From positions 62,001 to 126,000 of the forward strand of contig CAXAZF010000007.1 of NCBI GenBank assembly GCA_963973455.1: DNA of 64,000 nt, given 5' to 3'. Origin of the DNA: Marixanthomonas sp002364245 (lineage in GTDB: Bacteria; Bacteroidota; Bacteroidia; Flavobacteriales; Flavobacteriaceae). A program made the position numbers and the translations under genes. Positions 1 to 8,384 of this stretch are shown piece by piece (within the stretch, counting starts at the first letter, position 1; every line of letters starts with the position of its first letter). The notes below the pieces were generated by a model. It made no database searches and was not told the origin of the DNA. It was given only the letters and a program-made list of their open reading frames with translations.

Positions 1-1
1 C

Positions 2-535
2 CTTGCTACTGCCACAGGCTTCCGAGTATTTTTACCCTTGCTTGTTTTGAGCTTAGCTGGATTTTACGAGATAATCCCTTTAAATGAAGGCTGGCAATGG
101 ATAGGTAGCTTAACTGCTATCATAACTTTGGGTGTTGCTACTTTAATTGAAATCTTTGGATACTATATCCCGTGGTTTGATAACATACTCGACACAATTG
201 CATTGCCATTGGCCACATTGGCTGGTACCGCTATTATGGTTGCTACGATTACCGATCTCGACCCCGTTATAACTTGGGCCCTGGCAATTATAGCTGGTGG
301 GGGCACCGCTGCAGCTATTAAAGGGAATGCCTCTGCAGCAAGACTTACTTCCAGCACAACCACAGCAGGGTTTGCAAACCCAGTATTGACCACAATAGAA
401 ACCGGGGTTTCTACATTTATGTCCATACTTTCCATCTTTGTACCGGTTATCGCATTTCTTTTTGTGATTGTATTATTTTTTATAATTTTCAGGTTTTACA
501 AAAAGCTTCGGAAAAAGCGCTTGTCCAAAACTTAA
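2..535 (+). CDS. DUF4126 family membrane protein (5' partial)
   Basis: The reading frame is open from the left window edge, so the N-terminus is missing. The visible part begins with a glycine-rich AxATGFRVFLPLL stretch, typical of the start of DUF4126 proteins, so only a few residues are probably lost. Several hydrophobic segments follow: one after the first 20 residues, one near the TIALPLATLAG stretch, a glycine/alanine-rich one, and a strong C-terminal helix. The protein ends in a basic tail (KKLRKKR), which suggests a cytoplasmic C-terminus. The biochemical role is unknown. The next gene starts 36 bases downstream on the same strand, so it may be co-transcribed with the Kdo enzyme. An internal TTG at 38 is not the real start. 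Confidence 0.8.
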   Translation, partial: LATATGFRVFLPLLVLSLAGFYEIIPLNEGWQWIGSLTAIITLGVATLIEIFGYYIPWFDNILDTIALPLATLAGTAIMVATITDLDPVITWALAIIAGGGTAAAIKGNASAARLTSSTTTAGFANPVLTTIETGVSTFMSILSIFVPVIAFLFVIVLFFIIFRFYKKLRKKRLSKT

Positions 536-571
536 TCTTCTTATTTTTGAATTCACTTTAAAACCATTGCC

Positions 572-2401
572 TTGAAAATAATAGCCATGATTCCTGCGCG
601 ATACGGCGCTTCTCGTTTCCCTGGAAAATTAATGCAAGACCTTGCAGGCAAACCTGTGATTGTACGCACCTATGAAGCTGCAAAAAACACCAATCTTTTT
701 GATGAAGTATATGTGGTAACAGATAGTGATGTTATTTTTAATGAAATTGAAAATAATGGTGGTAAAGCTATCATGAGTCATAAAACTCACGAAAGCGGGA
801 GTGACCGCATTGCTGAAGCAGTTGAAAATATGGACGTGGATATTGTTGTAAACGTACAGGGGGATGAACCTTTTACAAGTAAAAAAGGACTACAGCAAGT
901 ATTAGAAGTGTTTAATGGGGACGATGCCGATAAAATAGACTTGGCATCGTTAATGACCGAAATAGAAGATTGGAAAGAAATAAGCGACCCTAACTGCGTA
1001 AAAGTAATTGTTGATCAAGATAACTTTGCATTATACTTTTCACGTTCGCCTATCCCATACCCACGTGATAAAAATGCATCAGTAAACTATTATAAACACA
1101 AAGGCATCTATGCTTTTAGAAAACAAGCATTAATGGATTTTTATCGCTTACCTATGCGATCATTAGAGGCAGTAGAAAAAATTGAATGCATACGATATTT
1201 AGAATACGGAAAAAAAATTAAAATGGCTGTAACAAACACCCAAGGAGTTGAAATAGACACACCTGAAGACTTAGTAGAAGCAAATAAACTGCTTAAGAAA
1301 GAAGATAAAAGCAGTATTAATAATAAGTTCAGAAACTTTCCAATGGTACCAAAAGTGGTATTCGGCAGTGGCTGTTTTAATCAGTTGCCCGAAATATTGA
1401 CACCACAGCGTCAAGAAAGCGCTCCTTTTATTTTTTTGGTAGATGATGTATTTGAAAATGATAAAACACTTATTGATAGAATAAAACTTAGGTTTAATGA
1501 TAAACTCATTTTTATTTCAGCAGAAGAAGAACCCAAGACTTCTCAAGTTGATCAAATTGTAAAAGAAATCACTTCAGAATTTACCAAAACACCTTCAGGG
1601 ATTATTGGAATAGGAGGGGGAACGCTTATGGATATAGCAAAAGCAGTATCCATTATGCTTTCCAATGAAGGCAGTGCAGCCGATTATCAAGGTTGGGATT
1701 TAGTAAAAAACAAGGCTGTTTACCACGTAGGGATTCCTACCATTTCAGGTACAGGGGCTGAAGTTTCTCGAACTACCGTCCTTTCAGGACCTATAAGAAA
1801 ACTAGGTATTAATAGCGATTATACACCTTTTGATCAAGTTGTTTTAGATCCAGAATTAACTAAAGGAGTTCCTAAAAACCAATGGTTCTATACAGGGATG
1901 GATTGTTTTATCCATTGTGTAGAGTCGTTAAATGGGACTTTTTTAAACGCTTTTAGTCAAAGTTATGGTGAAAAAGCTTATGATCTTTGTAAAGAGATAT
2001 TTGTAGAACAAAATACTTCGGAAGAAGAAGCACGCGCTAAATTAATGATGGCTTCTTGGCATGGCGGTATGAGCATTGCCTATTCTCAAGTTGGGGTTGC
2101 TCATGCGATGAGCTATGGACTTTCATATGTACTAGGGACTAAACACGGTATTGGTAACTGTATTGTTTTTAATCAATTGGAAGAATTTTACTCTGAAGAT
2201 GTTGTACTGTTTAAAGAAATGGTAAAAAACCATAATATTGAAATTCCAAAAGGAGTTTGTGCTAACCTTACAGAAAACCAATTAAATAAGATGATTGATA
2301 TTGCCCTAAGCCTTGTTCCTTTATGGGAAAATGCATTGGGAAAAAACTGGGAAACCATCATGACCCGTGAAAAGCTAAAAGAATTGTATTTAAAAATGTA
2401 A
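572..2401 (+). CDS. kdsB: Fused CMP-Kdo synthetase (KdsB) and Kdo 8-oxidase-like Fe-alcohol dehydrogenase (KdnB)
   Basis: Residues 1-245 are a full-length 3-deoxy-manno-octulosonate cytidylyltransferase: IPARYGASRFPGK at the N-terminus, QGDEPF near 96-101, and a C-terminal IDTPEDL motif. It activates Kdo with CTP for lipid A core assembly. Residues 255-609 are an iron-containing alcohol dehydrogenase with a GIGGGTLMD nucleotide-binding motif, PTISGTGAE, and probable metal ligands D444, H448, H511 and H525. This half resembles KdnB, which in Shewanella oxidises Kdo at C8 before transamination by KdnA to 8-amino-Kdo. The start is TTG at 572: it gives the complete first beta strand, whereas the ATG at 587 would cut it off. 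The two halves are separate proteins in Shewanella. No KdnA-like aminotransferase is in the window. The KdsB half is certain; KdnB activity is an inference from family resemblance. Confidence 0.9.
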   Translation: MKIIAMIPARYGASRFPGKLMQDLAGKPVIVRTYEAAKNTNLFDEVYVVTDSDVIFNEIENNGGKAIMSHKTHESGSDRIAEAVENMDVDIVVNVQGDEPFTSKKGLQQVLEVFNGDDADKIDLASLMTEIEDWKEISDPNCVKVIVDQDNFALYFSRSPIPYPRDKNASVNYYKHKGIYAFRKQALMDFYRLPMRSLEAVEKIECIRYLEYGKKIKMAVTNTQGVEIDTPEDLVEANKLLKKEDKSSINNKFRNFPMVPKVVFGSGCFNQLPEILTPQRQESAPFIFLVDDVFENDKTLIDRIKLRFNDKLIFISAEEEPKTSQVDQIVKEITSEFTKTPSGIIGIGGGTLMDIAKAVSIMLSNEGSAADYQGWDLVKNKAVYHVGIPTISGTGAEVSRTTVLSGPIRKLGINSDYTPFDQVVLDPELTKGVPKNQWFYTGMDCFIHCVESLNGTFLNAFSQSYGEKAYDLCKEIFVEQNTSEEEARAKLMMASWHGGMSIAYSQVGVAHAMSYGLSYVLGTKHGIGNCIVFNQLEEFYSEDVVLFKEMVKNHNIEIPKGVCANLTENQLNKMIDIALSLVPLWENALGKNWETIMTREKLKELYLKM

Positions 2402-2420
2402 GTTTTTATAAACTGAACCT

Positions 2421-2957
2421 ATGGGTATTACTCGCTTTATTTTTTTTAAACTTATGGGTTGGCAAATTAAAGGAAGCTTTGATCCCAGCATAAAAAAATC
2501 AGTTGTCATTGTAGCGCCCCACACTAGTTGGCACGACTTTTACATTGGTGTTTTTGCGAGACGAATTTTAAAAACCCAAATTAATTTTATTGCTAAGAAA
2601 GAACTATTTAAGCAGCCATTTGGTTGGTATTTTAAATGGATGGGTGGCGCACCTTTAGATCGAGCTCCTGGACAAAAAAAGGTACAAACGATTGCTAAAA
2701 TATTTTCAGAAAAAGATGAATTTAGATTAGCATTATCACCTGAGGGCACCCGGAAAAAAGTTGAGAACTGGAAAACAGGTTTCTACTATATAGCAAAAAC
2801 TGCTAACGTACCTGTTATCCCTGTGGCTTTTGATTATAATACAAAATCTGTTTTAATTGGAGAGCCCCATTATTTAACTAACGACATAGCTGTTGATAAT
2901 AAACAGTTGCAAAAGCATTATAAAAACATAGTAGGGAAGATACCCGAATATTCTTAA
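2421..2957 (+). CDS. PlsC-like lysophospholipid acyltransferase
   Basis: This 178-residue protein has the acyltransferase hallmarks of the PlsC/1-acylglycerol-3-phosphate acyltransferase superfamily: HTSWHD (HxxxxD catalytic motif, about residues 34-39), a GGAPLDR block near 75, and SPEGTRKK (about 107-114) for phosphate binding. It is short for PlsC proper (usually 240 or more residues) and belongs to a compact bacterial subfamily. It should transfer an acyl chain to a lysophospholipid or similar acceptor at the inner membrane. It starts 19 bases after the KdsB-KdnB gene on the same strand, so co-transcription is likely and a link to envelope lipid assembly is plausible. The exact acceptor cannot be read from the sequence. 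Confidence 0.85.
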   Translation: MGITRFIFFKLMGWQIKGSFDPSIKKSVVIVAPHTSWHDFYIGVFARRILKTQINFIAKKELFKQPFGWYFKWMGGAPLDRAPGQKKVQTIAKIFSEKDEFRLALSPEGTRKKVENWKTGFYYIAKTANVPVIPVAFDYNTKSVLIGEPHYLTNDIAVDNKQLQKHYKNIVGKIPEYS

Positions 2958-3044
2958 CATAAAAATGTCATTTCACCCCTTATTATTAACATTTATTTAT
3001 TTAAATAAATTGTTAATCGCTTTTTTTTAGATGTTTATAAGTTA

Positions 3045-3073
3045 TTGAAAATCAATGATTGAAGTTAAATTTT
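3045..3073 (+). promoter_or_regulatory. Candidate promoter for the 3151 lipoprotein
   Basis: TTG at 3045-3047 is followed after 18 bases by TAAATTTT (3066-3073), one mismatch from the Bacteroidota -7 consensus TAnnTTTG. The transcript would have a leader of roughly 75 bases. Confidence 0.4.
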
Positions 3074-3150
3074 AGTTAACTAATAAAATAAACCTTCATA
3101 GTTTTTATTATCAGTTGTATCTATATAGAACTAATAATAAAATCAAACCT

Positions 3151-4182
3151 ATGAAAACGATTAAAATTTTAGCAATTATCCTCAGCACATCCCTATTTAT
3201 TTATTCTTGTAGTGATGATGATGATTCATTAAATGACGACGATGGACCATCTGATTTTAGAGCAGAATTATATGCCTCCAATAACACCGATGGCAACCCA
3301 AGAATGTATGACCTAAGTGATCCAAATAATGTTGAATCAAAAACTTTTTTAACACTTTCAACAGATGCTGAAGGTATTTATTACGATGGATCTGAAGACC
3401 AATTGACACAGGCTTCACGAAGTATGCTTAAGCTTAATACCTACGGAGACATTACTGTTTCTGAAAATGGAGTAAACCTTGAGCTGGTGCTTGAGAGTAG
3501 TGCTGATCTGGAGAGTCCCCGTGATATTGCAGTAAATGGAGATATTTATGTAGTTTCAGATAATGCAGATGTAGACGGTGACCCTAATACAGATGACGGA
3601 AGACTTTTTGTGTACACTAAATCTGAATCTGGTTATACCCTTAGAAATACAGTGGAAGTAGCTTTTGCAGTATGGGGCATTGAGTTTGTTGGTAATGACC
3701 TATATGCTGTAGTGGATAAAACATCAGACATAGCTCAATTTAGCAACTTTACTGGTATTACAACTAATACTACAGTTTCACCAACTAAACGAATTACCAT
3801 AGAAGGTATTGTTAGAACCCATGGTATAGGGTATGACGACGGAACCATGATTTTAACTGATATTGGTGATGCTGGTGTAGATTCTGACGGTGGTTTTCAC
3901 GTAATTTCTAATTTCCAAAATAAGTTTAATGGAGTCGCAGATGGTGAAGCTCTTGCCGTTGCAAATAATCAGGTTAGGGTGTCTGGTTCTGCTACTTTAT
4001 TAGGAAATCCTATTTCAGCAGATTACGATGCGGATTCTGATACTGTATTTATTGCTGAAAGAGCAAATGGAGGCGGCCGTGTGTTAGCTTTCGTTGATGC
4101 TTCTGCAGGTGGTAATTTAACACCAGATATTAATAATGAACTATCAGGAGCTTCTTCAGTATATTATTATTCTGAAGATTAA
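3151..4182 (+). CDS. Beta-propeller-like surface lipoprotein, function unknown
   Basis: The chosen start is the ATG at 3151, which gives a clean lipoprotein signal peptide with a lipobox ending IYSC. An in-frame TTG at 3115 would add an unlikely polar extension. The mature protein begins with an acidic tether (SDDDD...), which in Bacteroidota lipoproteins often marks export to the cell surface. The body has repeated short strands with motifs such as GDIYVVSDNADVDGD, GIEFVGNDLYAVVD and ILTDIGDAG, resembling blades of an NHL/SMP-30-type beta-propeller. I do not recognise a named family. It is a single gene bounded by its own promoter and a strong terminator. Confidence 0.75.
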   Translation: MKTIKILAIILSTSLFIYSCSDDDDSLNDDDGPSDFRAELYASNNTDGNPRMYDLSDPNNVESKTFLTLSTDAEGIYYDGSEDQLTQASRSMLKLNTYGDITVSENGVNLELVLESSADLESPRDIAVNGDIYVVSDNADVDGDPNTDDGRLFVYTKSESGYTLRNTVEVAFAVWGIEFVGNDLYAVVDKTSDIAQFSNFTGITTNTTVSPTKRITIEGIVRTHGIGYDDGTMILTDIGDAGVDSDGGFHVISNFQNKFNGVADGEALAVANNQVRVSGSATLLGNPISADYDADSDTVFIAERANGGGRVLAFVDASAGGNLTPDINNELSGASSVYYYSED

Positions 4183-4202
4183 TCTATGAATAATTAAAGT
4201 AA

Positions 4203-4230
4203 AAAAGCCGCTAATAACTTAGCGGCTTTT
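4203..4230 (+). terminator. Bidirectional intrinsic terminator
   Basis: An 11-bp inverted repeat (4203-4213 with 4220-4230, core AGCCGCTA/TAGCGGCT) with a 6-base loop is followed by a T-run on the plus strand and preceded by an A-run. It can therefore end both the lipoprotein gene and the convergent yebC-like gene. Confidence 0.85.
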
Positions 4231-4255
4231 TTTATGATATGAAATAGGTTTTTTG

Positions 4256-4981
4256 TTAATCTTCTGAGGAAGTTTCTTCCATAGTGTGATAAACGTTTTG
4301 AACATCGTCATCCTCCTCAATTTTTTCAAGAAGTTTTTCAACATCTGAAACAGCTTCTTCAGAAAGCGTTTTGGTTACTTGCGGGATTCGCTCAAAACCT
4401 GATGATAATATTTCGATATTATTTTTTTCTAAGTACGACTGGATAGCACCAAAACTTTCAAAAGGGGCATAAATCATGACACCGTCTTCGTCTTCAAAAA
4501 TCTCATCAACACCATGGTCGATCAATTCTAACTCTAGTTCTTCTAAGTCCATTCCTTCACCGTTAATTCTAAAATTACAGGTGTGATCGAACATAAATAC
4601 TACAGAACCTGAAGTACCTAAACTACCATCGCATTTATTAAAATAGGAACGGATGTTCGCTACGGTACGAGTGTTGTTATCGGTTGCGGTTTCGATTAAA
4701 ATAGCTATTCCGTGCGGTGCGTAACCTTCAAACAAAACCTCTTTATAGTCACCTTGACTCTTATCGCTCGCACGTTTAATAGCACGTTCAATATTGTCTT
4801 TAGGCATATTAACTGCCTTGGCATTTTGTATTACTGCACGTAATCTAGAGTTGGTATCAGGGTCGGGACCGCCTTCTTTAACGGCCATAACAATATCTTT
4901 ACCAATACGAGTAAAAGCTTTGGACATTGCTGCCCAACGTTTCATTTTTCTAGCTTTTCTAAACTCAAATGCTCTTCCCAT
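4256..4981 (-). CDS. YebC/PmpR family protein
   Basis: This is a full-length 241-residue YebC/TACO1-family protein. It starts with the diagnostic MGRAFEFRKARKMKRW region and carries GGPDPDTNSRLRAVIQNAK, the MPKDNIERAIKRA helix, and YEGYAPHG-like FEGYAPHGIAILIE. Family members have been described as DNA-binding regulators (PmpR) and, more recently, as translation factors that relieve ribosome stalling at proline stretches; the sequence cannot decide between these. An acidic C-terminal tail (EETSSED) is present. It has its own -7 element just upstream (5001-5008) and is separated from the pterin dehydratase operon by about 80 bases. Confidence 0.92.
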   Translation of the reverse strand: MGRAFEFRKARKMKRWAAMSKAFTRIGKDIVMAVKEGGPDPDTNSRLRAVIQNAKAVNMPKDNIERAIKRASDKSQGDYKEVLFEGYAPHGIAILIETATDNNTRTVANIRSYFNKCDGSLGTSGSVVFMFDHTCNFRINGEGMDLEELELELIDHGVDEIFEDEDGVMIYAPFESFGAIQSYLEKNNIEILSSGFERIPQVTKTLSEEAVSDVEKLLEKIEEDDDVQNVYHTMEETSSED

Positions 4982-5000
4982 AGTTATCTAATTTGGATTA

Positions 5001-5008
5001 CAAAAATA
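5001..5008 (-). promoter_or_regulatory. Candidate -7 element for the YebC-family gene
   Basis: On the minus strand this reads TATTTTTG, a perfect TAnnTTTG match. It would start transcription near 4997, about 16 bases before the ATG. No clear -33 TTG was found at the usual distance. Confidence 0.45.
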
Positions 5009-5060
5009 GAAATTTGACCGAATAGAAAAACTTTTTTTTCTGAACCGTCTAGTATCTATT

Positions 5061-5342
5061 TTATCCTAAAAGTTTATCTATAGTTTTGGCTAATTCAAAA
5101 TCCTTATCGGTAACACCATCAGCATCATGTGTAGATAAGGTGATATTAAGTTTGTTATATACGTTGTGCCAATCTGGATGATGTTGCATTTTTTCAGCTT
5201 CAAAAGCTATGCGCGTCATAGCAGAAAAGGCTTCTTTAAAGTCTTCAAATTCAAAAGCGGTATGTATGGCATTGTCTTCATACTCCCACCCATCGAATTT
5301 ATCTAGTTTTTCATTAATTTCTTTTTCAGTGTAAGCTTTCAT
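5061..5342 (-). CDS. 4a-hydroxytetrahydrobiopterin dehydratase (pterin carbinolamine dehydratase)
   Basis: A 93-residue protein with the family signature HHPDW (about residues 54-58) followed by YNKLNITLSTHD, the conserved active-site strand. The length is normal for PCD/DCoH. It regenerates quinonoid dihydropterin from 4a-hydroxy-tetrahydrobiopterin after aromatic amino acid hydroxylation. No hydroxylase gene is in this window. The ATG at 5342 is preferred; an in-frame TTG at 5351 would overlap the stop of the upstream SDR gene. It is the last gene of the gcvT-glutaminase-SDR-PCD run, translationally close-packed with the SDR gene. Confidence 0.92.
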   Translation of the reverse strand: MKAYTEKEINEKLDKFDGWEYEDNAIHTAFEFEDFKEAFSAMTRIAFEAEKMQHHPDWHNVYNKLNITLSTHDADGVTDKDFELAKTIDKLLG

Positions 5343-5347
5343 TTTAA

Positions 5348-6208
5348 TCAATTTTTAAATGTGACAATTTCTTCGTGTAGTGTACAGGAATCAATTACTT
5401 CTGAAACTGTTATTTGCAATGTTTCAGGTAATTTGTTATCCCTTGGCAGTATTGCTCTGTAAAGATCTTCATTACTGCTGTAAACTGACTTAAAGATAGG
5501 CATTTTACGCCCAATTTTGGTGGCAATTTCAGTAAAAAGGTCATCATGATGTATCACATCGTTACTTGCTAGATGAAATATCCCGGTAAGATTTTTATTG
5601 ATAATATAATGAACTTGTTGCGCTATTTTATCTTCCGTAGTGATACTAATTATGTGTTTTGGAAATACTTCAAAAACGGCGTGATGCTTCATACTTTGCC
5701 TTAATTGGATTAATGTAGGCGAATTAACACCTAGCACCAACGGCAACCGTAAAATGGTGGTTTGCAGCGGTAGTTGTTCCAGCAATATTTTTTCAGCGGA
5801 AACACTAAACCTTCCAAACATTGTTTCGGCAACCGGTAAATCATATTCATAAGCTGGAAAATTACGCTGGCCATCAAAAATTTCAGAAGAAGAAATGTAC
5901 AATATTCTACTTTCTGGGAAATGCCCTGCATATTCGCAAATTTCCTGAAGCATTTGTAATCTTCTTGAATACGCCCCTGAATTTGCCACAACTATATAGC
6001 GAGGTTTTATTTCAGAAAGAATTGGACTAATTGTGTCTTCTTCCACAGAAAACTCATAAAAAACCTGATTGTCCTTATATTCCACTTGCTGTGTACAATA
6101 CGTGCCAAATACATCAAAATAAGAGAGGAGGTCTTTATAAAGTGCATTGCCTATAAAACCACTGGCACCTATAATTAGGATTCTGTTATGTACAGTTTCA
6201 ATATTCAA
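5348..6208 (-). CDS. Extended-SDR (RmlD/NAD-epimerase-like) protein
   Basis: The N-terminus holds a Rossmann nucleotide-binding motif GASGFIG (about residues 14-20). A serine-rich SSSEIFDG segment sits near the position of the catalytic serine, but the YxxxK pair is not obvious: a candidate FSVSAEK stands where YGxSK is expected, so the catalytic tyrosine appears replaced. The fold matches RmlD-like sugar-nucleotide reductases or epimerases; 286 residues is usual. Function is unassigned. If the tyrosine is truly missing, the protein may bind NAD(P) without normal SDR chemistry. It lies 12 bases after the glutaminase gene and 5 bases before the PCD gene, in one operon. Confidence 0.75.
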   Translation of the reverse strand: MNIETVHNRILIIGASGFIGNALYKDLLSYFDVFGTYCTQQVEYKDNQVFYEFSVEEDTISPILSEIKPRYIVVANSGAYSRRLQMLQEICEYAGHFPESRILYISSSEIFDGQRNFPAYEYDLPVAETMFGRFSVSAEKILLEQLPLQTTILRLPLVLGVNSPTLIQLRQSMKHHAVFEVFPKHIISITTEDKIAQQVHYIINKNLTGIFHLASNDVIHHDDLFTEIATKIGRKMPIFKSVYSSNEDLYRAILPRDNKLPETLQITVSEVIDSCTLHEEIVTFKN

Positions 6209-6220
6209 AACGGGGTAAAT

Positions 6221-7135
6221 TTAAAAAATAGAGCGCTTTGTTTGGGTGGTAAACAATTCTAACGCCTGCATGCCAAGGTAAGAATTTCCTTTTTCATTCA
6301 ATCCGGGTGCCCAACATGTTATTGTAAATTCATTAGGCAATAGAGCTGCAATACCACCACCAACACCACTTTTACCGGGCAGACCTACTTCAAAGGCAAA
6401 CTCGCCGGCTTCGTCGTAAAAACCACAGGTAAGCATAATGGCATTGATACGCTTTACTTGGTTTAAGGTAAGGTGAGCTGTGTTCCGCATACATTTCCCG
6501 CGGTTGGCAAAAAGATAAAATGCATTGGACAATTGCTCACAAGTCATCTCTATAGAACATTGATGAAAATAAAAATCGAGCACATCGTCCACTTCATTTT
6601 CAAGGTTGTCAAAAGACTTAAGCAAATTTGCGGCTGCGTAGTTGTTAAAACCTGTTTCGGCTTCGCTGGAGGCTACTTTTTCATTGTAATTTATAGATTG
6701 GTCATTGGTTAAATCACGAACGTATTGAAGAAAATCTTCCTTTGGATTTTCTAAATGTGATAGTAGCATATCTGCAATGACAATCGCCCCGGAATTTATT
6801 AATGGATTTCGTGGAATTCCTTTTTCAAGCTCTAACAACGCCATATGATTAAAAGGATTTCCTGAAGGTTCCACATCCACGCGTTCAAAAATTTTATTAC
6901 CAACCAACGGTACAGCTCTTGAAAGAGTTAGTACCTTGGAAATACTTTGTATTGAGAAAGGTTTATCCCAATCGCCCGAACCAAATTTATTACCATCTAC
7001 AAGGTTTAGGTACATGCCAAAATTATCTTCCTTCACATTAGATAATTCGGGTATATACGAAGCTACTTCACCTTTTACAGCAGAATGTTTTAAACTGTTG
7101 GTGATGGTATCTAAAATTGCTTGGTAATCTATCAT
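6221..7135 (-). CDS. glsA: Glutaminase (serine-dependent beta-lactamase-like)
   Basis: This 304-residue protein matches bacterial glutaminase A. Visible motifs are the active-site S64-I-S-K67 (SxxK) in QSISKVL, the EPSGNPFN block, NPLINSGAI, and GLPGKSGVGGGI near the C-terminus. It hydrolyses glutamine to glutamate and ammonia in the cytoplasm, supporting nitrogen metabolism and possibly acid tolerance. The ATG start leaves a single base after the gcvT stop, so the two are almost certainly co-transcribed and perhaps translationally coupled. Confidence 0.95.
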   Translation of the reverse strand: MIDYQAILDTITNSLKHSAVKGEVASYIPELSNVKEDNFGMYLNLVDGNKFGSGDWDKPFSIQSISKVLTLSRAVPLVGNKIFERVDVEPSGNPFNHMALLELEKGIPRNPLINSGAIVIADMLLSHLENPKEDFLQYVRDLTNDQSINYNEKVASSEAETGFNNYAAANLLKSFDNLENEVDDVLDFYFHQCSIEMTCEQLSNAFYLFANRGKCMRNTAHLTLNQVKRINAIMLTCGFYDEAGEFAFEVGLPGKSGVGGGIAALLPNEFTITCWAPGLNEKGNSYLGMQALELFTTQTKRSIF

Positions 7136-7136
7136 A

Positions 7137-8219
7137 TTATCCCTTGTAAAAAGGTGGTTTTACGATGGTTGCCGGAATGGCTTTTTTTCGTACCTGTATA
7201 TAAATTTCATTTCCTAATTTACTATGCTCTTTACCAACATAGCCTAAACCTATTCCTTTATTTAAGGAAGGTGACATGGTTCCGCTAGTTACGTGACCAA
7301 TTTTCGTTCCTTCGGCATCAACAATATCGTATCCTTGCCTTGGAATACCACGCTCAGTAAGTTCAAAACCAATTAACTTGCGAGTAATACCTTCTTCTTT
7401 TTGCTTTTTAAGCGCTTCGGAATTGATAAAATCATTATTAAACTTGGTAATCCAGCCTAGACCAGCTTCAATAGGAGAGGTCGTATCGTCTATATCGTTA
7501 CCGTAAAGGCAAAAGCCCATTTCTAACCGAAGTGTATCTCTAGCAGCCAAACCAGTAGGCTTAATACCAAAATTGGCTCCGGCTTCCATTACTTTATTCC
7601 AAATTTGTTCTACTTCGGTGTTTTTACAATAGATTTCAAATCCGCCGCTTCCTGTATAACCAGTTGCGCTAATGATTACATGTTCAATACCTGCAAAATC
7701 TGAAACCTTAAAGTTATAAAATTTGATGGCACTTAAATCTTCCGAAGTTATAGACTGCATGGCTTCCACAGCTTTTGGTCCCTGAATTGCAAGTAGGGAA
7801 TAATCTTCAGAAATATCACGCAACTCAGCATTCATCGTGTTGTGGGAAGTAATCCAATCCCAATCTTTTTGAATGTTTGAAGCATTGACCACCAACAGCC
7901 ACTTTTCAGCATTAAAACGGTAAATGATTAAATCGTCAACAATACCGCCTGTTTCATTAGGCATACAAGTATATTGAGCTTGATTGTCAACTACTTTTGA
8001 AGCATCGTTACTTGTTATTTTTTGAATCAATTCTAATGCATTTGGGCCTAGTACTAAAAATTCCCCCATGTGCGAAACATCAAAAAGCCCCAAGTTCTTG
8101 CGGACGTTTTCATGCTCAATGGTAACTCCTTCGTACGAAACTGGCATATTGTAGCCTGCAAATGGAACCATTTTAGCTCCTAATTGCTCATGAATGTGTG
8201 ACAGTGCAGTGTTTTTCAT
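7137..8219 (-). CDS. gcvT: Aminomethyltransferase, glycine cleavage T protein
   Basis: The 360-residue product has the T-protein features: VPFAGYNMPV at the start, GLFDVSHMGE (about residues 50-60), a central ATGYTGSGGFEIY substrate loop, and GLAARDTLRLE for folate binding. It transfers the methylene carbon from the aminomethyl-lipoyl H protein to tetrahydrofolate, releasing ammonia. The ATG at 8219 is the right start; an upstream in-frame TTG at 8240 overlaps the predicted -7 promoter element. The gene heads an operon with glutaminase, an SDR protein and PCD. GcvH and GcvP are not in the window. LpdA, which serves as the L protein in this system, lies at 30.3-31.6 kb. Confidence 0.96.
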   Translation of the reverse strand: MKNTALSHIHEQLGAKMVPFAGYNMPVSYEGVTIEHENVRKNLGLFDVSHMGEFLVLGPNALELIQKITSNDASKVVDNQAQYTCMPNETGGIVDDLIIYRFNAEKWLLVVNASNIQKDWDWITSHNTMNAELRDISEDYSLLAIQGPKAVEAMQSITSEDLSAIKFYNFKVSDFAGIEHVIISATGYTGSGGFEIYCKNTEVEQIWNKVMEAGANFGIKPTGLAARDTLRLEMGFCLYGNDIDDTTSPIEAGLGWITKFNNDFINSEALKKQKEEGITRKLIGFELTERGIPRQGYDIVDAEGTKIGHVTSGTMSPSLNKGIGLGYVGKEHSKLGNEIYIQVRKKAIPATIVKPPFYKG

Positions 8220-8237
8220 TGTAAAAAATTCTTTTCG

Positions 8238-8245
8238 CAAATGTA
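8238..8245 (-). promoter_or_regulatory. Candidate -7 element for the gcvT operon
   Basis: The minus strand reads TACATTTG, an exact TAnnTTTG match. It predicts a start near 8234, about 15 bases before the gcvT ATG. A clear -33 element is not visible. Confidence 0.45.
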
Positions 8246-8326
8246 TTACATCTTAATAAGCTAACGAACTATTTAATTGTTTGTTTTCAAAATTGGGGAT
8301 GTAACCTGAATTCGAGTTTAGGTTTC

Positions 8327-8356
8327 TTGCCACTTTTGATACAATGAGTATCTTTA
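8327..8356 (+). promoter_or_regulatory. Candidate promoter for the NAD(P)HX repair gene
   Basis: TTG (8327-8329), a 19-base spacer and TATCTTTA (8349-8356, one mismatch from TAnnTTTG) give a standard-spaced Bacteroidota promoter. The predicted leader is about 25 bases before the TTG start codon at 8385. Confidence 0.45.
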
Positions 8357-8384
8357 CTGTGTAGAAAATTAAAAAATTAATTCC

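Noticed and set aside
163..435. Minus-strand frame of 90 codons inside the DUF4126 gene.
   Set aside because: It is a shadow of the real membrane protein gene on the plus strand, with no start context or family resemblance.
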